IMG/VR virus record: IMGVR_UViG_3300021420_000061
Location: 1-45,371 of that record
Strand: one strand, 5' to 3'
DNA length: 45,371 nt
Origin: a virus
Positions 14,254 to 23,223 of the stretch are shown here, piece after piece. The notes under the pieces were generated by a model. The model saw only the letters and a program-made list of their open reading frames with translations, ran no database searches and was not told where the DNA came from. The position numbers were made by a program, and so were the translations under genes. Numbering within the stretch: position 1 is the first letter of the stretch; each line of letters starts with the position of its first letter.

Positions 14254-14922
14254 TTAGAACCCTGCGAAGAAGTTCTGCAACTGCTCTCCGCCCGAGCTCC
14301 CTCCCGTCATATCAAGATTCCCGAATCCGCCTATCGCTCCGGTTGCGAGCGAGGTGATGCCCCCGGCGATGTCCGCCTGTTCCTGGGCTTGCTCCTGGGC
14401 GATCTGTGTTGCCTCTCCAAAGGCTGTCTTGTTGGCTTCATTGGCGAGGCTGCCGGTGCCCACTGGATTAAACTGGCCCGAAACGCCTTCCTCAGCGCTA
14501 ACAGCGTTATTGAAATTCGATCGTCCCGTCGCATAGTCCGCCTCAGTGATGCCGAGTTCCTCATTCGAGAGTTGACCTTCCGCCGCAGAGGCAGCGCTGG
14601 CTTTGAGCGCGGCGACGTTCCCTGCTTCCGGCAGATTACCGCTATCGTTTCGGCCTGCCGTCTCATTGGCAATGGCGCGCTCTGTGTTCGCCGCTGCAGC
14701 TCCAGTTGAGTTGATGGCCTGCGTATCGAGAGCAGCCTTCTCTGAGGGTGAAAAGCCGGTCTGGTTCGGGCCTGCCTGGAGCATTGGCGCGAGGACGCTG
14801 TTTAGGTGGTTCAGGACGCTCTGCTGCTCGCCAAAATTCGTCGCGTAGTTCTGCTGCAACTCGTTCATGAATTGCTGCTCAGAGCCTTCGAGGTTTGTCT
14901 GCGTCGATGTCGGGCCGCACAT
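14254..14922 (-). CDS. Small internal virion protein
   Basis: A 222-aa protein, start 14922 behind AGGAGG. It is Ala/Asn/Gln/Glu-rich and nearly all helical, with many small residues (AINSTGAAAANTERAIANET). A glycine-rich hydrophobic stretch near the end (AGGITSLATGAIGGFGNLDM) could insert into a membrane. This resembles T7 gp14-type ejection proteins, which form an outer-membrane pore, in size and composition, but not by recognisable sequence. Confidence 0.65.
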   Translation of the reverse strand: MCGPTSTQTNLEGSEQQFMNELQQNYATNFGEQQSVLNHLNSVLAPMLQAGPNQTGFSPSEKAALDTQAINSTGAAAANTERAIANETAGRNDSGNLPEAGNVAALKASAASAAEGQLSNEELGITEADYATGRSNFNNAVSAEEGVSGQFNPVGTGSLANEANKTAFGEATQIAQEQAQEQADIAGGITSLATGAIGGFGNLDMTGGSSGGEQLQNFFAGF

Positions 14923-14931
14923 TGTTGCCTC

Positions 14932-15318
14932 CTACAGTTCCGCGGTCATCTCGGCGCGGAATCCCATTTCGAGCATTGTGCGAACGAGCGCGGGAGAGTG
15001 AGACTCGAACCTTACGCGCTTGAATCCCCGCATTTTGGCGTCGGCTGCGACCAGAGGATAACCTTCGCGCATCGCTTCGACAATCCTCTTTCGATCCGAA
15101 GGCGCAAATTGTATGTGCAAAGTCGTCACTTCCTCGTCCGTTGCTTCCTGCCGAACGAACATCAAAGGCCCTGTTTCGCCTTCGACCGCGTAGCAGGAAA
15201 CGCCCTTGCCGCTGCACAAGAAGAAATCTGCATCGATGTGCGCGTGCCTGGGGTCTTGCGCGATCCAGTTCGTGATCGTCAGCACATCCTCCGGCTCGGT
15301 TCTGCGAAACTTAATCAT
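14932..15318 (-). CDS. GNAT-fold-like protein, T7 gp13-type
   Basis: A 128-aa protein; its ATG overlaps the previous stop (TGATG), with AGGGAAG upstream. MIKFRRTEPEDVLTITNWI is the typical opening strand and helix of GNAT acetyltransferases. A beta core (GVSCYAVEGETGPLMFVRQE, TTLHIQFAP) and the end SPALVRTMLEMGFRAE follow, which matches the GNAT C-terminal 'neighbour/LxxxGF' pattern. The canonical acetyl-CoA loop (Q/RxxGxG/A) is not evident, as in T7-like gp13 virion proteins. A structural or assembly role is more likely than catalysis. Confidence 0.65.
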   Translation of the reverse strand: MIKFRRTEPEDVLTITNWIAQDPRHAHIDADFFLCSGKGVSCYAVEGETGPLMFVRQEATDEEVTTLHIQFAPSDRKRIVEAMREGYPLVAADAKMRGFKRVRFESHSPALVRTMLEMGFRAEMTAEL

Positions 15319-15596
15319 CACTTCCCTGTGAGACTCTGAATCGCCGAGTTGAGCGCCGGATCGGCACTCGCAATCGGCGGCATCACGCGATATGCCCCCA
15401 AGCCGCCTGAGTAGCGAGTCGGCATGATGTCGGGCTGTAGCTGCATCCCCGGCGGTATCGAGGCTGCAAAGTTCTGGTCCGGGCCTCGCGGTCCCACCGG
15501 CGGCGCACTTCCCGGCGCTCCTACCACGATCGGCGGCTCGGCAACCGGGTGCCAACCTTCCGGAAAGCCGTCATTCGGCGTCCCTGCTGGCACCAT
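15318..15596 (-). CDS. Small Pro/Gly-rich virion-region protein
   Basis: A 92-aa protein. The start at 15596 avoids overlap with the large tail gene, although no strong Shine-Dalgarno is seen; an in-frame extension to 15683 exists. It is rich in Pro, Gly and Ala (PPIVVGAPGSAPPVGPRGPD) and looks disordered, ending in a helix (DPALNSAIQSLTGK). It may be a linker or adaptor between tail and internal-core proteins. The function is unknown. Confidence 0.55.
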   Translation of the reverse strand: MVPAGTPNDGFPEGWHPVAEPPIVVGAPGSAPPVGPRGPDQNFAASIPPGMQLQPDIMPTRYSGGLGAYRVMPPIASADPALNSAIQSLTGK

Positions 15597-15606
15597 CGGC
15601 CAGCGC

Positions 15607-18600
15607 TCAGCCCTCGTGGTATTTCTTTCCGAAGATCGCGAAGGAAATGAGTTCATCTCTTCCATTGTTCGCATTGCTCCCAAAGTCGACTTTCAAACGA
15701 ATCCTGCGTCCCACGGCCACCGCTGCATTCTGGTTCAGGTTGTAGCGGTTCGGCAGATAGGGCGGCGTGATCGTCGAGCCATACACCACCGGGGGATCGA
15801 AGATGGCTGTCGCGAGCTGCACCCACGCCGGAGTCGGCGAAGGATCATCGAGCGCGTAGTAGACAAGCGGCGCGACGCCCGAAGGTGCCGTTGGCATGAA
15901 ATCAAACTCAAGGAATTTCACTGCCGCGCGCTGGCCGGGGTAGACCATCGTGATTGCGCCTATTTCGAACCATGAATCGTAGGGCGTCCCGTTGTCGGTA
16001 AAGACCTTCTGCGAACGAGCGAGGATGGGATGTCCCGGCATGTTTGAGCCGATGATGAGTTCTCGCGTAGGCGCCGCAGGGCCGGGCCCAGGGCCGGGCG
16101 TGCCAATCGTGTAGCCAATCTGGAAGGCTCCCCAATCGCTCGAGCTGGCCTGCGTCCAGGTATCGTTCGCAGGTGCGCCAGTTGTGTTGACGAACCAGGC
16201 AGCCTGCATCGTGAAGTTCATCCCTGCGAGCGGTGTATATCCTGTGGGAATGTTAGTAATCCCTCCGGCAGCGAAAGGAAGCGCGATCGCGAGATAGACC
16301 GCATTGGCCGTGGGAATCGTCGTATTCGAATTGAACGTCGTGTTGGGCGGCAGGACGTTATCGGGTTGCCCCTTGAGCCATGCCGCCTCATTGCCCGAAA
16401 TGAACGAAATCCCGGTCATGGAGATAAAGGCCGCTTCGAGCGTGGTGGGAATGAACCCTCCGCCCGGCTGCATCGTGACCGTGATGGTGAAGGCGCCGCC
16501 CGGTGGAATCGCGGTGAGCATGGGAGCGGTGCAAAGGCTCACCGTCTGCTCGTTCGCTCCAAAGTTCGTGAAAATGATGTCGTGGCCCAGATTCACGCCA
16601 ATCGTGTTTCCAGTTGCCCAGGTATTACCGAGCGAGTCTGTGACGGAGGCAACCGAAGGAGTCGCGAAATTGTGGTCGGACGAATGCACGACGAGTATCC
16701 CGACGTCGCCGACTGCGATGCCTCTCGCTCCAGCCACGCAATTCAGCACGAAGCTCGAAACCGTGCCCTGCGAGCCGAACGAGTTCACTGTCGTTACGGG
16801 GCCGGTTGTCGCTCCGCCCTGCATCGGCTTTAGAACCGATTTGAGGAGTTGCGCTCCGCCATTGATTTGCGCGAAGGGCGACCAGCAGATTGCGTTCTCG
16901 CCGCTCATGTCCGCGCCCACCTGGTGCGGATTCAGGCGATACCATCCGGTTGCACCATCGCCCACGAACACGGCGTTGTCCGTCCCGTTCTCATAGGCCA
17001 CAAGCGAGACATTCTCGCCATTCGCCGGGAGCTGCGCTGCGAGCAGGTTGCCGATCGGGAAGCCAGCGCGCGCGAGTTGCACTGTGGGGTTGAACGACCA
17101 GACCTGGCAATCGGTCGAGACGAAATAAATCTCGCCGCCCACCCGATCCCAGGCGTTGTAGTTCAGCAGGCCCACCTGCTTAATCATCGTCTGCGAGTAG
17201 AAGCTCGCTGTCGAAGGTCCGCCGTAGATGCACTCTTGGTCCGTCGTCGTCGGGCAGATGAGTCCCGCGGGTGTGTGGATGCAGGCCACCACGGTTGATT
17301 TGAACGGGAAATCGTCATCGTTCGGGTTGAACGCCTCATTGGGATTGCCCACCAGGTTGTCGGGCCCAGAGCTGTGGAACACCGTGTTCCCTACCGCACC
17401 CCAGATACGCGAGAAATGCAGTTCGTCGCACAGCGGCAGAAAGCCTGCCGGCGGAGGGTCGTTCTGGTGGTCGATCGGTGCCGGCGCGAGGTTGTCGAGG
17501 CCAGGGTAATTGATTCCGCCCACCGTCGAGGCGATGTCGGGCAGGAAATCGAAGAAGGTCCAGGGTTGTGCCACTCCTGCAATCGGCTTCGGCGCGGGGA
17601 TGTGGATGAGGTCGAACATATTCGAAGGGCCGCCTCCATCCGCATCGCGCCAGATGATGATCGTATCCACCTGCGGATCCGTCGAGCCGAGCGCGCCAAT
17701 CTGGTTTACCGCTCCAGTGATGTTCGGGGTTGCAAGGGTAAAGACAGGCGAGGCCGTCGAAACTGCCCCTGTGCCGCCTCCCGAGTAGAAGCCGAGCGGA
17801 GTCGTCAGGCCCGGCACGTTGCCCAGGGGCGTGAGCATTTGCGGCGTGTTCAGATTGCCAAAAGTGAGAAGCGCCGTCGTGTCGTAAGGGTCTGTCGGCG
17901 TTCTGCAGGCGAACGAATAGGCGTAAACGTGGCTTTTTGTCCACGTAATGCTGCGATTCGAGAAGGCTGCAACCGTTTCCCAAGTGATGGCGTTGTCTGT
18001 CGTCGTCGCGCCCACCGTAACCGACCAGGTGGGAGTGCTGCCCCCGGAGATGCCGCTCACGATGACTGCTTGCACGAAAGCTGAACCGACTACCTCTGAG
18101 CCGCCGAATGCCTGGGTGAGAAGCGGGGGAGCGAAACCGGGCGCTGGCAGGAACCACTTCGTGTTCGCCGTCCACGCCACCGGAGGCCCGACGCATACCC
18201 ATGTCGCCGTGCCGTCTGTCGTCTGTCCACCGTAGACGGTTGACCATGGATCGAAGGTCGCGACGCCGGAATGCGTCTCCGCTACGCCGTTCGGGTTCAC
18301 GATTACGAGCGTGGTCGAGTTGCAGGAGACGACTTGTCCGGTTGCATTGTTGCCGGCGTTCACAAAGCCGGTAATCGTCGCAGGGAAGCCCACCGGGAAA
18401 GGCGTGGGAAACGTGCCGGTGTAGGTCGTGTTTCCGCCCGAAGCATTCGAGGCCGCAGTGAGTGTCGCCGTCGAGCCGGGCTCGAGAGCTCCGCTGGTGC
18501 CCGAAGAGATGCACACCTGCATATTCGAGTTCTGATCTTCGATCACCGAGAAAGTCGTGTTCCCATAAACCCACTGCGTATAGGGATTGTCAGGAATCCA

Positions 18601-19866
18601 GACTTTCGAACCCTGGCAGATCCACGCGAGCTGATTGTCGTCGGTGATTTGCCCGATTGTCTGCGAAGGGATGCCGTTCCAGGGAGTGTAGGTCGTGTTC
18701 GCAGTCGTCCCGGCCACTGAGGCGCCGAGCAAGTAAGTTGGCTGTCCGCCGCACAGTTGGCCCTGCGAGTTCACGAAGGGGATTAGCGGAAACACCACCG
18801 CGCTGAAGGCGTTCGTCGGGTCCGCGCCGCTTGCCGGCACGTTGTAGAGATTGAAATGCGTGTTCGATGCCCAAGTCTGAGGCGCACCGGGCGCGACGTT
18901 CGCCTGCCCGATGTTCTCCCACCGAGCGCCTGTGGGCTCGCTCACGCGCGCGCCGCTCAATCCCAGGGTCGCGTTGAATGCTGGCCGCGTCGTCCCAGAC
19001 TTCACCGGATGCCCGTGCGAGGTGATGAAAATGCAGTTCGTCCCCGGATCGTAAATCGCATTCCCTGGCTGATAGGTTGTGTTTGGCTCCCAGAGCGTAA
19101 TCTGGCCGAGCGATGTCCAGGTCACGCTGCCATCGTTCGTCGTGGCAAGGTAGGCAGTATTGAAGTTCGGCGTGCCGGGGCCGCTCGTGCCAATCTGCGT
19201 CGCATTCGGCGCTGTGGGGTTCGCGTTGACCGAGCTGAGTTGCTGCACGTTATTGTTCGGGTCAACGAGCAGGCCCATTGTCGAGAAAACTGTGTTCGCT
19301 GCCCACTGTGCGGCCGAGGAGCCTGCCGCTCCAACCGTCACCGTCGGCGCAGACGTGGGCGCTGCGATGCCCCAATTCCAGATCAGCCCGTTGGGATTCG
19401 TGGGCGTGTACTTGATGAGATCGATTCCATCGCCGTAGTAGAGCGTGTCGCCTGAAGCGACGAAGTACCCGCGGCCGGCGAAGGGAGACTTCGCGAAAAT
19501 CTGAGTGGCTGCCCCTAGGTTGAGCGGCTCTTTGTAAACGAAGCTCTGCGTATCGACGTTCAGCAGGATCGTGCCGTCGTCGAGTTCCCACTGGAAGGCA
19601 TTGAGGGGCGGCTGCGCGTAGTTCGCCGAAGCCTGGACCGTGCCGAATCGCCGAATCAGGGTGAGTTCGTTCGAGAGCTCGACGTTGAGGCCATTGAAAA
19701 GCGTGTCAGGCCTGCCGCCATAGAAGCGCTGCGTGACGACGTTTGAGGGGTCGTGAAAGACGCTGCGCTGCGTGTAAAGGCCAGTTAGAGAGGCCGCAAC
19801 GAATATCGGGGCATAGTGCGAGGGTTTCGCCGGCTGTGCGCCTGCCTCTGCGAAACGGTCCTGCAC
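15607..19866 (-). CDS. Giant tail protein (tail-nozzle/tubular-B position) with modular insert
   Basis: A 1419-aa protein. GTG start 19866 follows the previous TAA, with CAGGA eight nt upstream. The N-terminus has the tail-nozzle-like YGGRPDTLFNGLNVELSNEL followed by a strand-rich FQWELDDGTILLNVDT region. The middle (about 190-650) carries about six repeats of a W..NT.Y..G / DGSVTW..LG module, typical of carbohydrate-binding or Ig-like decoration domains. Near residues about 1060-1290 there is a VTDSLGNTWATGNTIGV-type domain. The C-terminus returns to a conserved-looking end (RIRLKVDFGSN...ISFAIFGKKYHEG). It probably forms the distal tail tube, with surface-exposed receptor modules. Confidence 0.75.
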   Translation of the reverse strand: MQDRFAEAGAQPAKPSHYAPIFVAASLTGLYTQRSVFHDPSNVVTQRFYGGRPDTLFNGLNVELSNELTLIRRFGTVQASANYAQPPLNAFQWELDDGTILLNVDTQSFVYKEPLNLGAATQIFAKSPFAGRGYFVASGDTLYYGDGIDLIKYTPTNPNGLIWNWGIAAPTSAPTVTVGAAGSSAAQWAANTVFSTMGLLVDPNNNVQQLSSVNANPTAPNATQIGTSGPGTPNFNTAYLATTNDGSVTWTSLGQITLWEPNTTYQPGNAIYDPGTNCIFITSHGHPVKSGTTRPAFNATLGLSGARVSEPTGARWENIGQANVAPGAPQTWASNTHFNLYNVPASGADPTNAFSAVVFPLIPFVNSQGQLCGGQPTYLLGASVAGTTANTTYTPWNGIPSQTIGQITDDNQLAWICQGSKVWIPDNPYTQWVYGNTTFSVIEDQNSNMQVCISSGTSGALEPGSTATLTAASNASGGNTTYTGTFPTPFPVGFPATITGFVNAGNNATGQVVSCNSTTLVIVNPNGVAETHSGVATFDPWSTVYGGQTTDGTATWVCVGPPVAWTANTKWFLPAPGFAPPLLTQAFGGSEVVGSAFVQAVIVSGISGGSTPTWSVTVGATTTDNAITWETVAAFSNRSITWTKSHVYAYSFACRTPTDPYDTTALLTFGNLNTPQMLTPLGNVPGLTTPLGFYSGGGTGAVSTASPVFTLATPNITGAVNQIGALGSTDPQVDTIIIWRDADGGGPSNMFDLIHIPAPKPIAGVAQPWTFFDFLPDIASTVGGINYPGLDNLAPAPIDHQNDPPPAGFLPLCDELHFSRIWGAVGNTVFHSSGPDNLVGNPNEAFNPNDDDFPFKSTVVACIHTPAGLICPTTTDQECIYGGPSTASFYSQTMIKQVGLLNYNAWDRVGGEIYFVSTDCQVWSFNPTVQLARAGFPIGNLLAAQLPANGENVSLVAYENGTDNAVFVGDGATGWYRLNPHQVGADMSGENAICWSPFAQINGGAQLLKSVLKPMQGGATTGPVTTVNSFGSQGTVSSFVLNCVAGARGIAVGDVGILVVHSSDHNFATPSVASVTDSLGNTWATGNTIGVNLGHDIIFTNFGANEQTVSLCTAPMLTAIPPGGAFTITVTMQPGGGFIPTTLEAAFISMTGISFISGNEAAWLKGQPDNVLPPNTTFNSNTTIPTANAVYLAIALPFAAGGITNIPTGYTPLAGMNFTMQAAWFVNTTGAPANDTWTQASSSDWGAFQIGYTIGTPGPGPGPAAPTRELIIGSNMPGHPILARSQKVFTDNGTPYDSWFEIGAITMVYPGQRAAVKFLEFDFMPTAPSGVAPLVYYALDDPSPTPAWVQLATAIFDPPVVYGSTITPPYLPNRYNLNQNAAVAVGRRIRLKVDFGSNANNGRDELISFAIFGKKYHEG

Positions 19867-20598
19867 TTAAATCGTCCTGGCCTGGGCGGCCGCCTGCGTT
19901 CTGAGATTTGCTGCGATGGTCTGAAGGTCTGAGAACATGGCCTGCGCGAAGATCATGCTCTTTTGCATCTCGGTGAGCCCTTCGGCCGTAGCGAGAAGCG
20001 CTGCCATTCCGCGACGCCGGTAGATCGCCGCTGATTGTTCATCGCCATTCGTCTGGAAGGCTTCTCCGAGGAAAAGATTGTTGTAAATGTGCATCTGGCT
20101 CTGCGGCAGATTGCACTGAGTGAACCAGTCCTGCGAGGTCGCCGAAAAGAGCACCGGAGCCTTCTGGTAGGTGGTGATGCAGCTCGTATAAATCGCGTCC
20201 ATCGAAGGAAAGCGCAGGGTGACGCTCGTTCCGGGATTAATCAGGCTCACCGAAACCGCATCTGGCCGCTTCGTCTGGTCGGTGTTTTTGTTGATCGCCG
20301 TCGTGTTGTAGATTCGCGGCACGTCCCAATATTTGCCACCGCCGTCAATCAGTGAAAGTTTCTCAAGGAAACCAAAGTTTGCAATCGAGAGCTGGTAGTC
20401 CGACTGCCCTGCCACGGTCGTTAGGCTCGTATCTTCCGCGCGATTCGTCGCCCAGGTGAAAGGCGGAGAGTTGACGAACACGACCACCATGTTCCCAATC
20501 GTTGTCGCAGGCTCGTTTCCAGTCTGGGCGGTGAGTGGGATATAGCTGCCCAGGATCGACTGCGACCAGAGAATCGTTTGGTTGAGCGTGTAGGCCAT
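19867..20598 (-). CDS. Tail-tube or adaptor protein
   Basis: A 243-aa protein. The sequence mixes a beta-rich N-terminal half (GQSDYQLSIANFGFLEKLSL, WDVPRIYNTT) with a helical C-terminal half (AIYRRRGMAALLATAEGLTE...DLQTIAANLRTQAAAQ). This alternation, its length and its position directly before the giant nozzle-like gene fit a tubular-A or connector protein. It starts at ATG 20598, overlapping the preceding stop by one base. No enzymatic motif. Confidence 0.65.
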   Translation of the reverse strand: MAYTLNQTILWSQSILGSYIPLTAQTGNEPATTIGNMVVVFVNSPPFTWATNRAEDTSLTTVAGQSDYQLSIANFGFLEKLSLIDGGGKYWDVPRIYNTTAINKNTDQTKRPDAVSVSLINPGTSVTLRFPSMDAIYTSCITTYQKAPVLFSATSQDWFTQCNLPQSQMHIYNNLFLGEAFQTNGDEQSAAIYRRRGMAALLATAEGLTEMQKSMIFAQAMFSDLQTIAANLRTQAAAQARTI

Positions 20599-21725
20599 CA
20601 GCTCACCGGGCCGCCGAAAGGCCAGAAGGGGCCAAGCGTGCCGGGGCTAGGTCCGAGGCCGCCGGCGCCGATAATCGTGCGCGCTGGCACGATCTTGAAA
20701 AACTCTTTCTCGCGGTCTGATTGCCGACGCATCGCGATGAGCGAATTGATCCATGCGTTATGCGCCTTGTCGTAGTTCGCGCGAATCTTCGCGTTGGGGT
20801 TGTAGCGATAGCACTCGGTGATCGCGCCGTCGAGAAAGCGCTGGTAGTACTCGTCGGTGAGCGGAAAGAGCGTCTGGCTCGTGAGGCTTGTCGCGGCAGA
20901 GAACTTCGCCGGCTGCGCCTGCCCGAGCAGGTTGATTTGCCACACGGTGCCGGTTTGGCTCGGCGTCGGCGAGACGCGGATGCCCTGGCCGTAAGGGTCT
21001 ATGACGGTCCAGACCGTTGTATCACCTGTGCCGGGAGTCGCCTGCGTTCCCGCGGCTGAGTTTGCCGGTGCAACCGGCGCCGTGCTGCCCAGAGTCCCGT
21101 ACCCGGTGAGCACGAGATAATTGCCATTCGCATCCTGAATCTGAAGAATGGGATTCGAAGGCATCGACGAGCCGTTGCCGAGCGGGTTCTTGATTACTTG
21201 CCCTGCCTGTGGATTGTTGCCCCAAGTCTGATTGCCCGTCTGCGCTGCTCCCCAGGTGCCGTAGTAAAGCTGATAGTTCGGCAGGAAGTTCGCGCCGCAG
21301 AGAGGCTGCTTGAAAACCGAGTTCGAAACGTAGGAAGCGGTCGAGCGAGTCTGGTCGCGTCCTACCTGCACCCAGGTCCACGGCTTCGGCATCGAGGGAT
21401 TGTTTATGTCGAGGCCGACGCCCTGTTCGAGCCATCCAAGGTTCGTGAGGCTCGGATCGCCATTGACCGGCATCTTGCCCGGCTTCCCGATGAGCGCGTA
21501 ATCCTGCTGCCAGGAGTTGTAGACGAAGAGCGGAAGCAGAATGCGATTCCACTTCCAGGGAAACATCCCCTCGCCGCCGCACATCTCCATGAACGTCTTG
21601 TTCGCGATGCTGATGATGGGGCGGACGGTATAACCCGCAGCATCCCAACCGGGATCGAGGTCCCCGTGAGCGACAAGATCATCGTAAAGATTCTGGAGAG
21701 TGTACGTGCTCTGCGACGATGCCAT
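20598..21725 (-). CDS. Head-tail connector or adaptor protein
   Basis: A 375-aa protein. The N-terminus is helical (YTLQNLYDDLVAHGDL, IISIANKTFMEMC); the middle is beta-rich, with many Trp, Tyr, Gly and Asn (DANGNYLVLTGYGTLG, TVWQINLLGQAQP). The C-terminus has YYQRFLDGAITECYRYNP and a charged helix (RRQSDREKEFFKIVP). The alternation resembles the next gene and suggests a related adaptor. Its position between capsid or fibre genes and the tail nozzle supports this. No named family was recognised. Confidence 0.62.
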   Translation of the reverse strand: MASSQSTYTLQNLYDDLVAHGDLDPGWDAAGYTVRPIISIANKTFMEMCGGEGMFPWKWNRILLPLFVYNSWQQDYALIGKPGKMPVNGDPSLTNLGWLEQGVGLDINNPSMPKPWTWVQVGRDQTRSTASYVSNSVFKQPLCGANFLPNYQLYYGTWGAAQTGNQTWGNNPQAGQVIKNPLGNGSSMPSNPILQIQDANGNYLVLTGYGTLGSTAPVAPANSAAGTQATPGTGDTTVWTVIDPYGQGIRVSPTPSQTGTVWQINLLGQAQPAKFSAATSLTSQTLFPLTDEYYQRFLDGAITECYRYNPNAKIRANYDKAHNAWINSLIAMRRQSDREKEFFKIVPARTIIGAGGLGPSPGTLGPFWPFGGPVS

Positions 21726-21731
21726 TTAGCC

Positions 21732-22277
21732 TCAAGCTGCCGGGATTTGCAGGTCCTTCAAAACGCGCACTTCCTCAGAATCGATGTCCTCGGGCTCGAC
21801 GCGCTCGATGCGGAATGCCCTGCTCGTTAGGTCCGAAGAGTTCTCGAATGAGTAGAAATACTGATTCATTTCGCGCCAGCTTTTCTTCGTCGGGTTCGGC
21901 ATCTTCACGAGCACCCCATCAGCGTTCCGAATAAATAGAAACTCCGCCGTGTCGCCAGGGTGCATCTCGATGCGGCACTTGCCGCAGTAAATCCGCACGC
22001 TCTTGTCGCTCAGATAGTCCTTGTGCAGAGCGCAGCGCTTCTTCTCGGGGATGACGCCGACGCGGTGATTGCCGAGCAGATGGTCGCAGATGGCCTGAAA
22101 GCGAAACTTTCTCGCCCAATCGTCCGCTTCAGTCTTGTGCATCTGCTGAAGGGCTACTTCCCGCGACTTCGCCCTAGATTGTTTCTCGCGAATCTTCTCT
22201 GCCTGGTCCTCGAGCGCGACGCGCGCGAGCACTGCCATTGGGTCATTGGGGTCCTGAATTTTCTGTCTACGCGGCAT
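21732..22277 (-). CDS. Zinc-binding protein in the structural operon
   Basis: A 181-aa protein. A basic helical N-terminus (MAVLARVALEDQAEKIREKQ) leads to a Cys/His cluster: CDHLLGNH (C-x2-H-x4-H), C82-x-LH and CGKC with H106 nearby. This suggests one or two zinc knuckles in residues about 64-107. The C-terminus is acidic (ERVEPEDIDSEEVRVLKDL). It may be a virion-assembly or DNA-binding accessory protein. It overlaps the upstream gene by 11 nt. Confidence 0.62.
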   Translation of the reverse strand: MPRRQKIQDPNDPMAVLARVALEDQAEKIREKQSRAKSREVALQQMHKTEADDWARKFRFQAICDHLLGNHRVGVIPEKKRCALHKDYLSDKSVRIYCGKCRIEMHPGDTAEFLFIRNADGVLVKMPNPTKKSWREMNQYFYSFENSSDLTSRAFRIERVEPEDIDSEEVRVLKDLQIPAA

Positions 22278-22866
22278 TTTGTCTCCTCATGTTGTTGTTG
22301 AAGTCGAACAGCATCCGGCGATAGCGGCGCGAGACTGCGCAGATTCGCGGCTTACCGAAAATTTCGTGCGCTCTCTTTTCCGTGAGTGCGCCATTGAAAA
22401 TCAGGCATCGGACAGCGCTGCGCCAGCCGATGTCGCGAAAGCCCGAAGGCAATCCGGTTCTCGGGTCGAGTCGCAGGAGCGACCACTCCCACATGAGCGG
22501 CACCTGAATCGAGCACATGGGCTGAAACTCGCCGCCGTTCCTGGTAGGCATCAGCACGAAGAGAGACGCCGAGCCATCCTTGAGCGTCGAATCGTGGCTG
22601 AAGCAGGTCAGTCCGCCTTCGGTGCGGAGCTTTCGCATAAAGACGGCTGCCGGCATGATGTTCACGCGCCGTCCGGCTGGATTGGCGAGCGAGTCCTGGT
22701 CGTCCACTTTGTAGGAGCGGCATTCGGCCATCAGGTTCTCGTGCGCCTCTTTGTGCCACTCCTGTACCATCGCCTTATAGTCCTCGGGATGCGCGTACCA
22801 CTTCGGAGTTCCGCCCTTCAGCAGGTCTTTAATCAGGTGCAGCGTTTCTTTGCGATCGACGCCCAT
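22267..22866 (-). CDS. Hypothetical structural-region protein
   Basis: A 199-aa protein. It starts at ATG 22866 immediately after the TAG of the preceding gene. The N-terminus is charged and helical (ETLHLIKDLLKGGTPKWYAH, VQEWHKEAHENLMAE). The middle has beta strands (ASLFVLMPTRNGGEFQPM, CSIQVPLMWEWSLLRLD). The end is strongly basic (CAVSRRYRRMLFDFNNNMRR). No motif I can name. It may be a head-completion or adaptor protein by position. Confidence 0.6.
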   Translation of the reverse strand: MGVDRKETLHLIKDLLKGGTPKWYAHPEDYKAMVQEWHKEAHENLMAECRSYKVDDQDSLANPAGRRVNIMPAAVFMRKLRTEGGLTCFSHDSTLKDGSASLFVLMPTRNGGEFQPMCSIQVPLMWEWSLLRLDPRTGLPSGFRDIGWRSAVRCLIFNGALTEKRAHEIFGKPRICAVSRRYRRMLFDFNNNMRRQNAA

Positions 22867-23223
22867 CTATTTCACTGCCCCTGTGAGAGTCTGGCCGGGA
22901 AGCGACACCGTTGCGGTCGTGGGCAAAGGCACCGTCACATTTCCGGTCGAATCTGGTTTTATCGCGTTCACCGAAAGAACTACTCCGGTCGGCTGGCTTG
23001 GCGGAGCAGCGAGAAACCATCCCTGCGTCGAGTTCTGCCAGATCCAGAAACCGTCGCCCGCGAGGCAAAGCGACGGCACGGTAGGCGTTCCGCAGTTTGC
23101 CGCCTTGGTGGTTCCCGCGGTGGCGCCGAAGTAGATGATTTGTCCGCTCTGCGCGTGCAGGGCGAGAGCGACCGCGCACAGTAGGACGATCACAAAAGTT
23201 GCAAAGAGCATTCTGTTTTTCAT
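22867..23223 (-). CDS. Exported fibre-associated protein
   Basis: A 118-aa protein with a Sec signal peptide (residues 1-25, MLFATFVIVLLCAVALALHAQ). The mature part has GQIIYFGATAGTTKAANCGT and WIWQNSTQGWF, then VVLSVNAIKPDSTGNVTVPL, a motif style frequent in phage tail-fibre modules. It overlaps the tailspike-like gene by ATGA and is the last of four adjacent genes with export signals. It may be a secreted partner or shortened fibre. Confidence 0.7.
   Translation of the reverse strand: MKNRMLFATFVIVLLCAVALALHAQSGQIIYFGATAGTTKAANCGTPTVPSLCLAGDGFWIWQNSTQGWFLAAPPSQPTGVVLSVNAIKPDSTGNVTVPLPTTATVSLPGQTLTGAVK

Noticed and set aside
17336-18574. Minus-strand 412-aa frame inside the giant tail gene
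   Set aside because: Different frame of the 1419-aa gene, with shadow-type Arg/His/Gly-rich composition.
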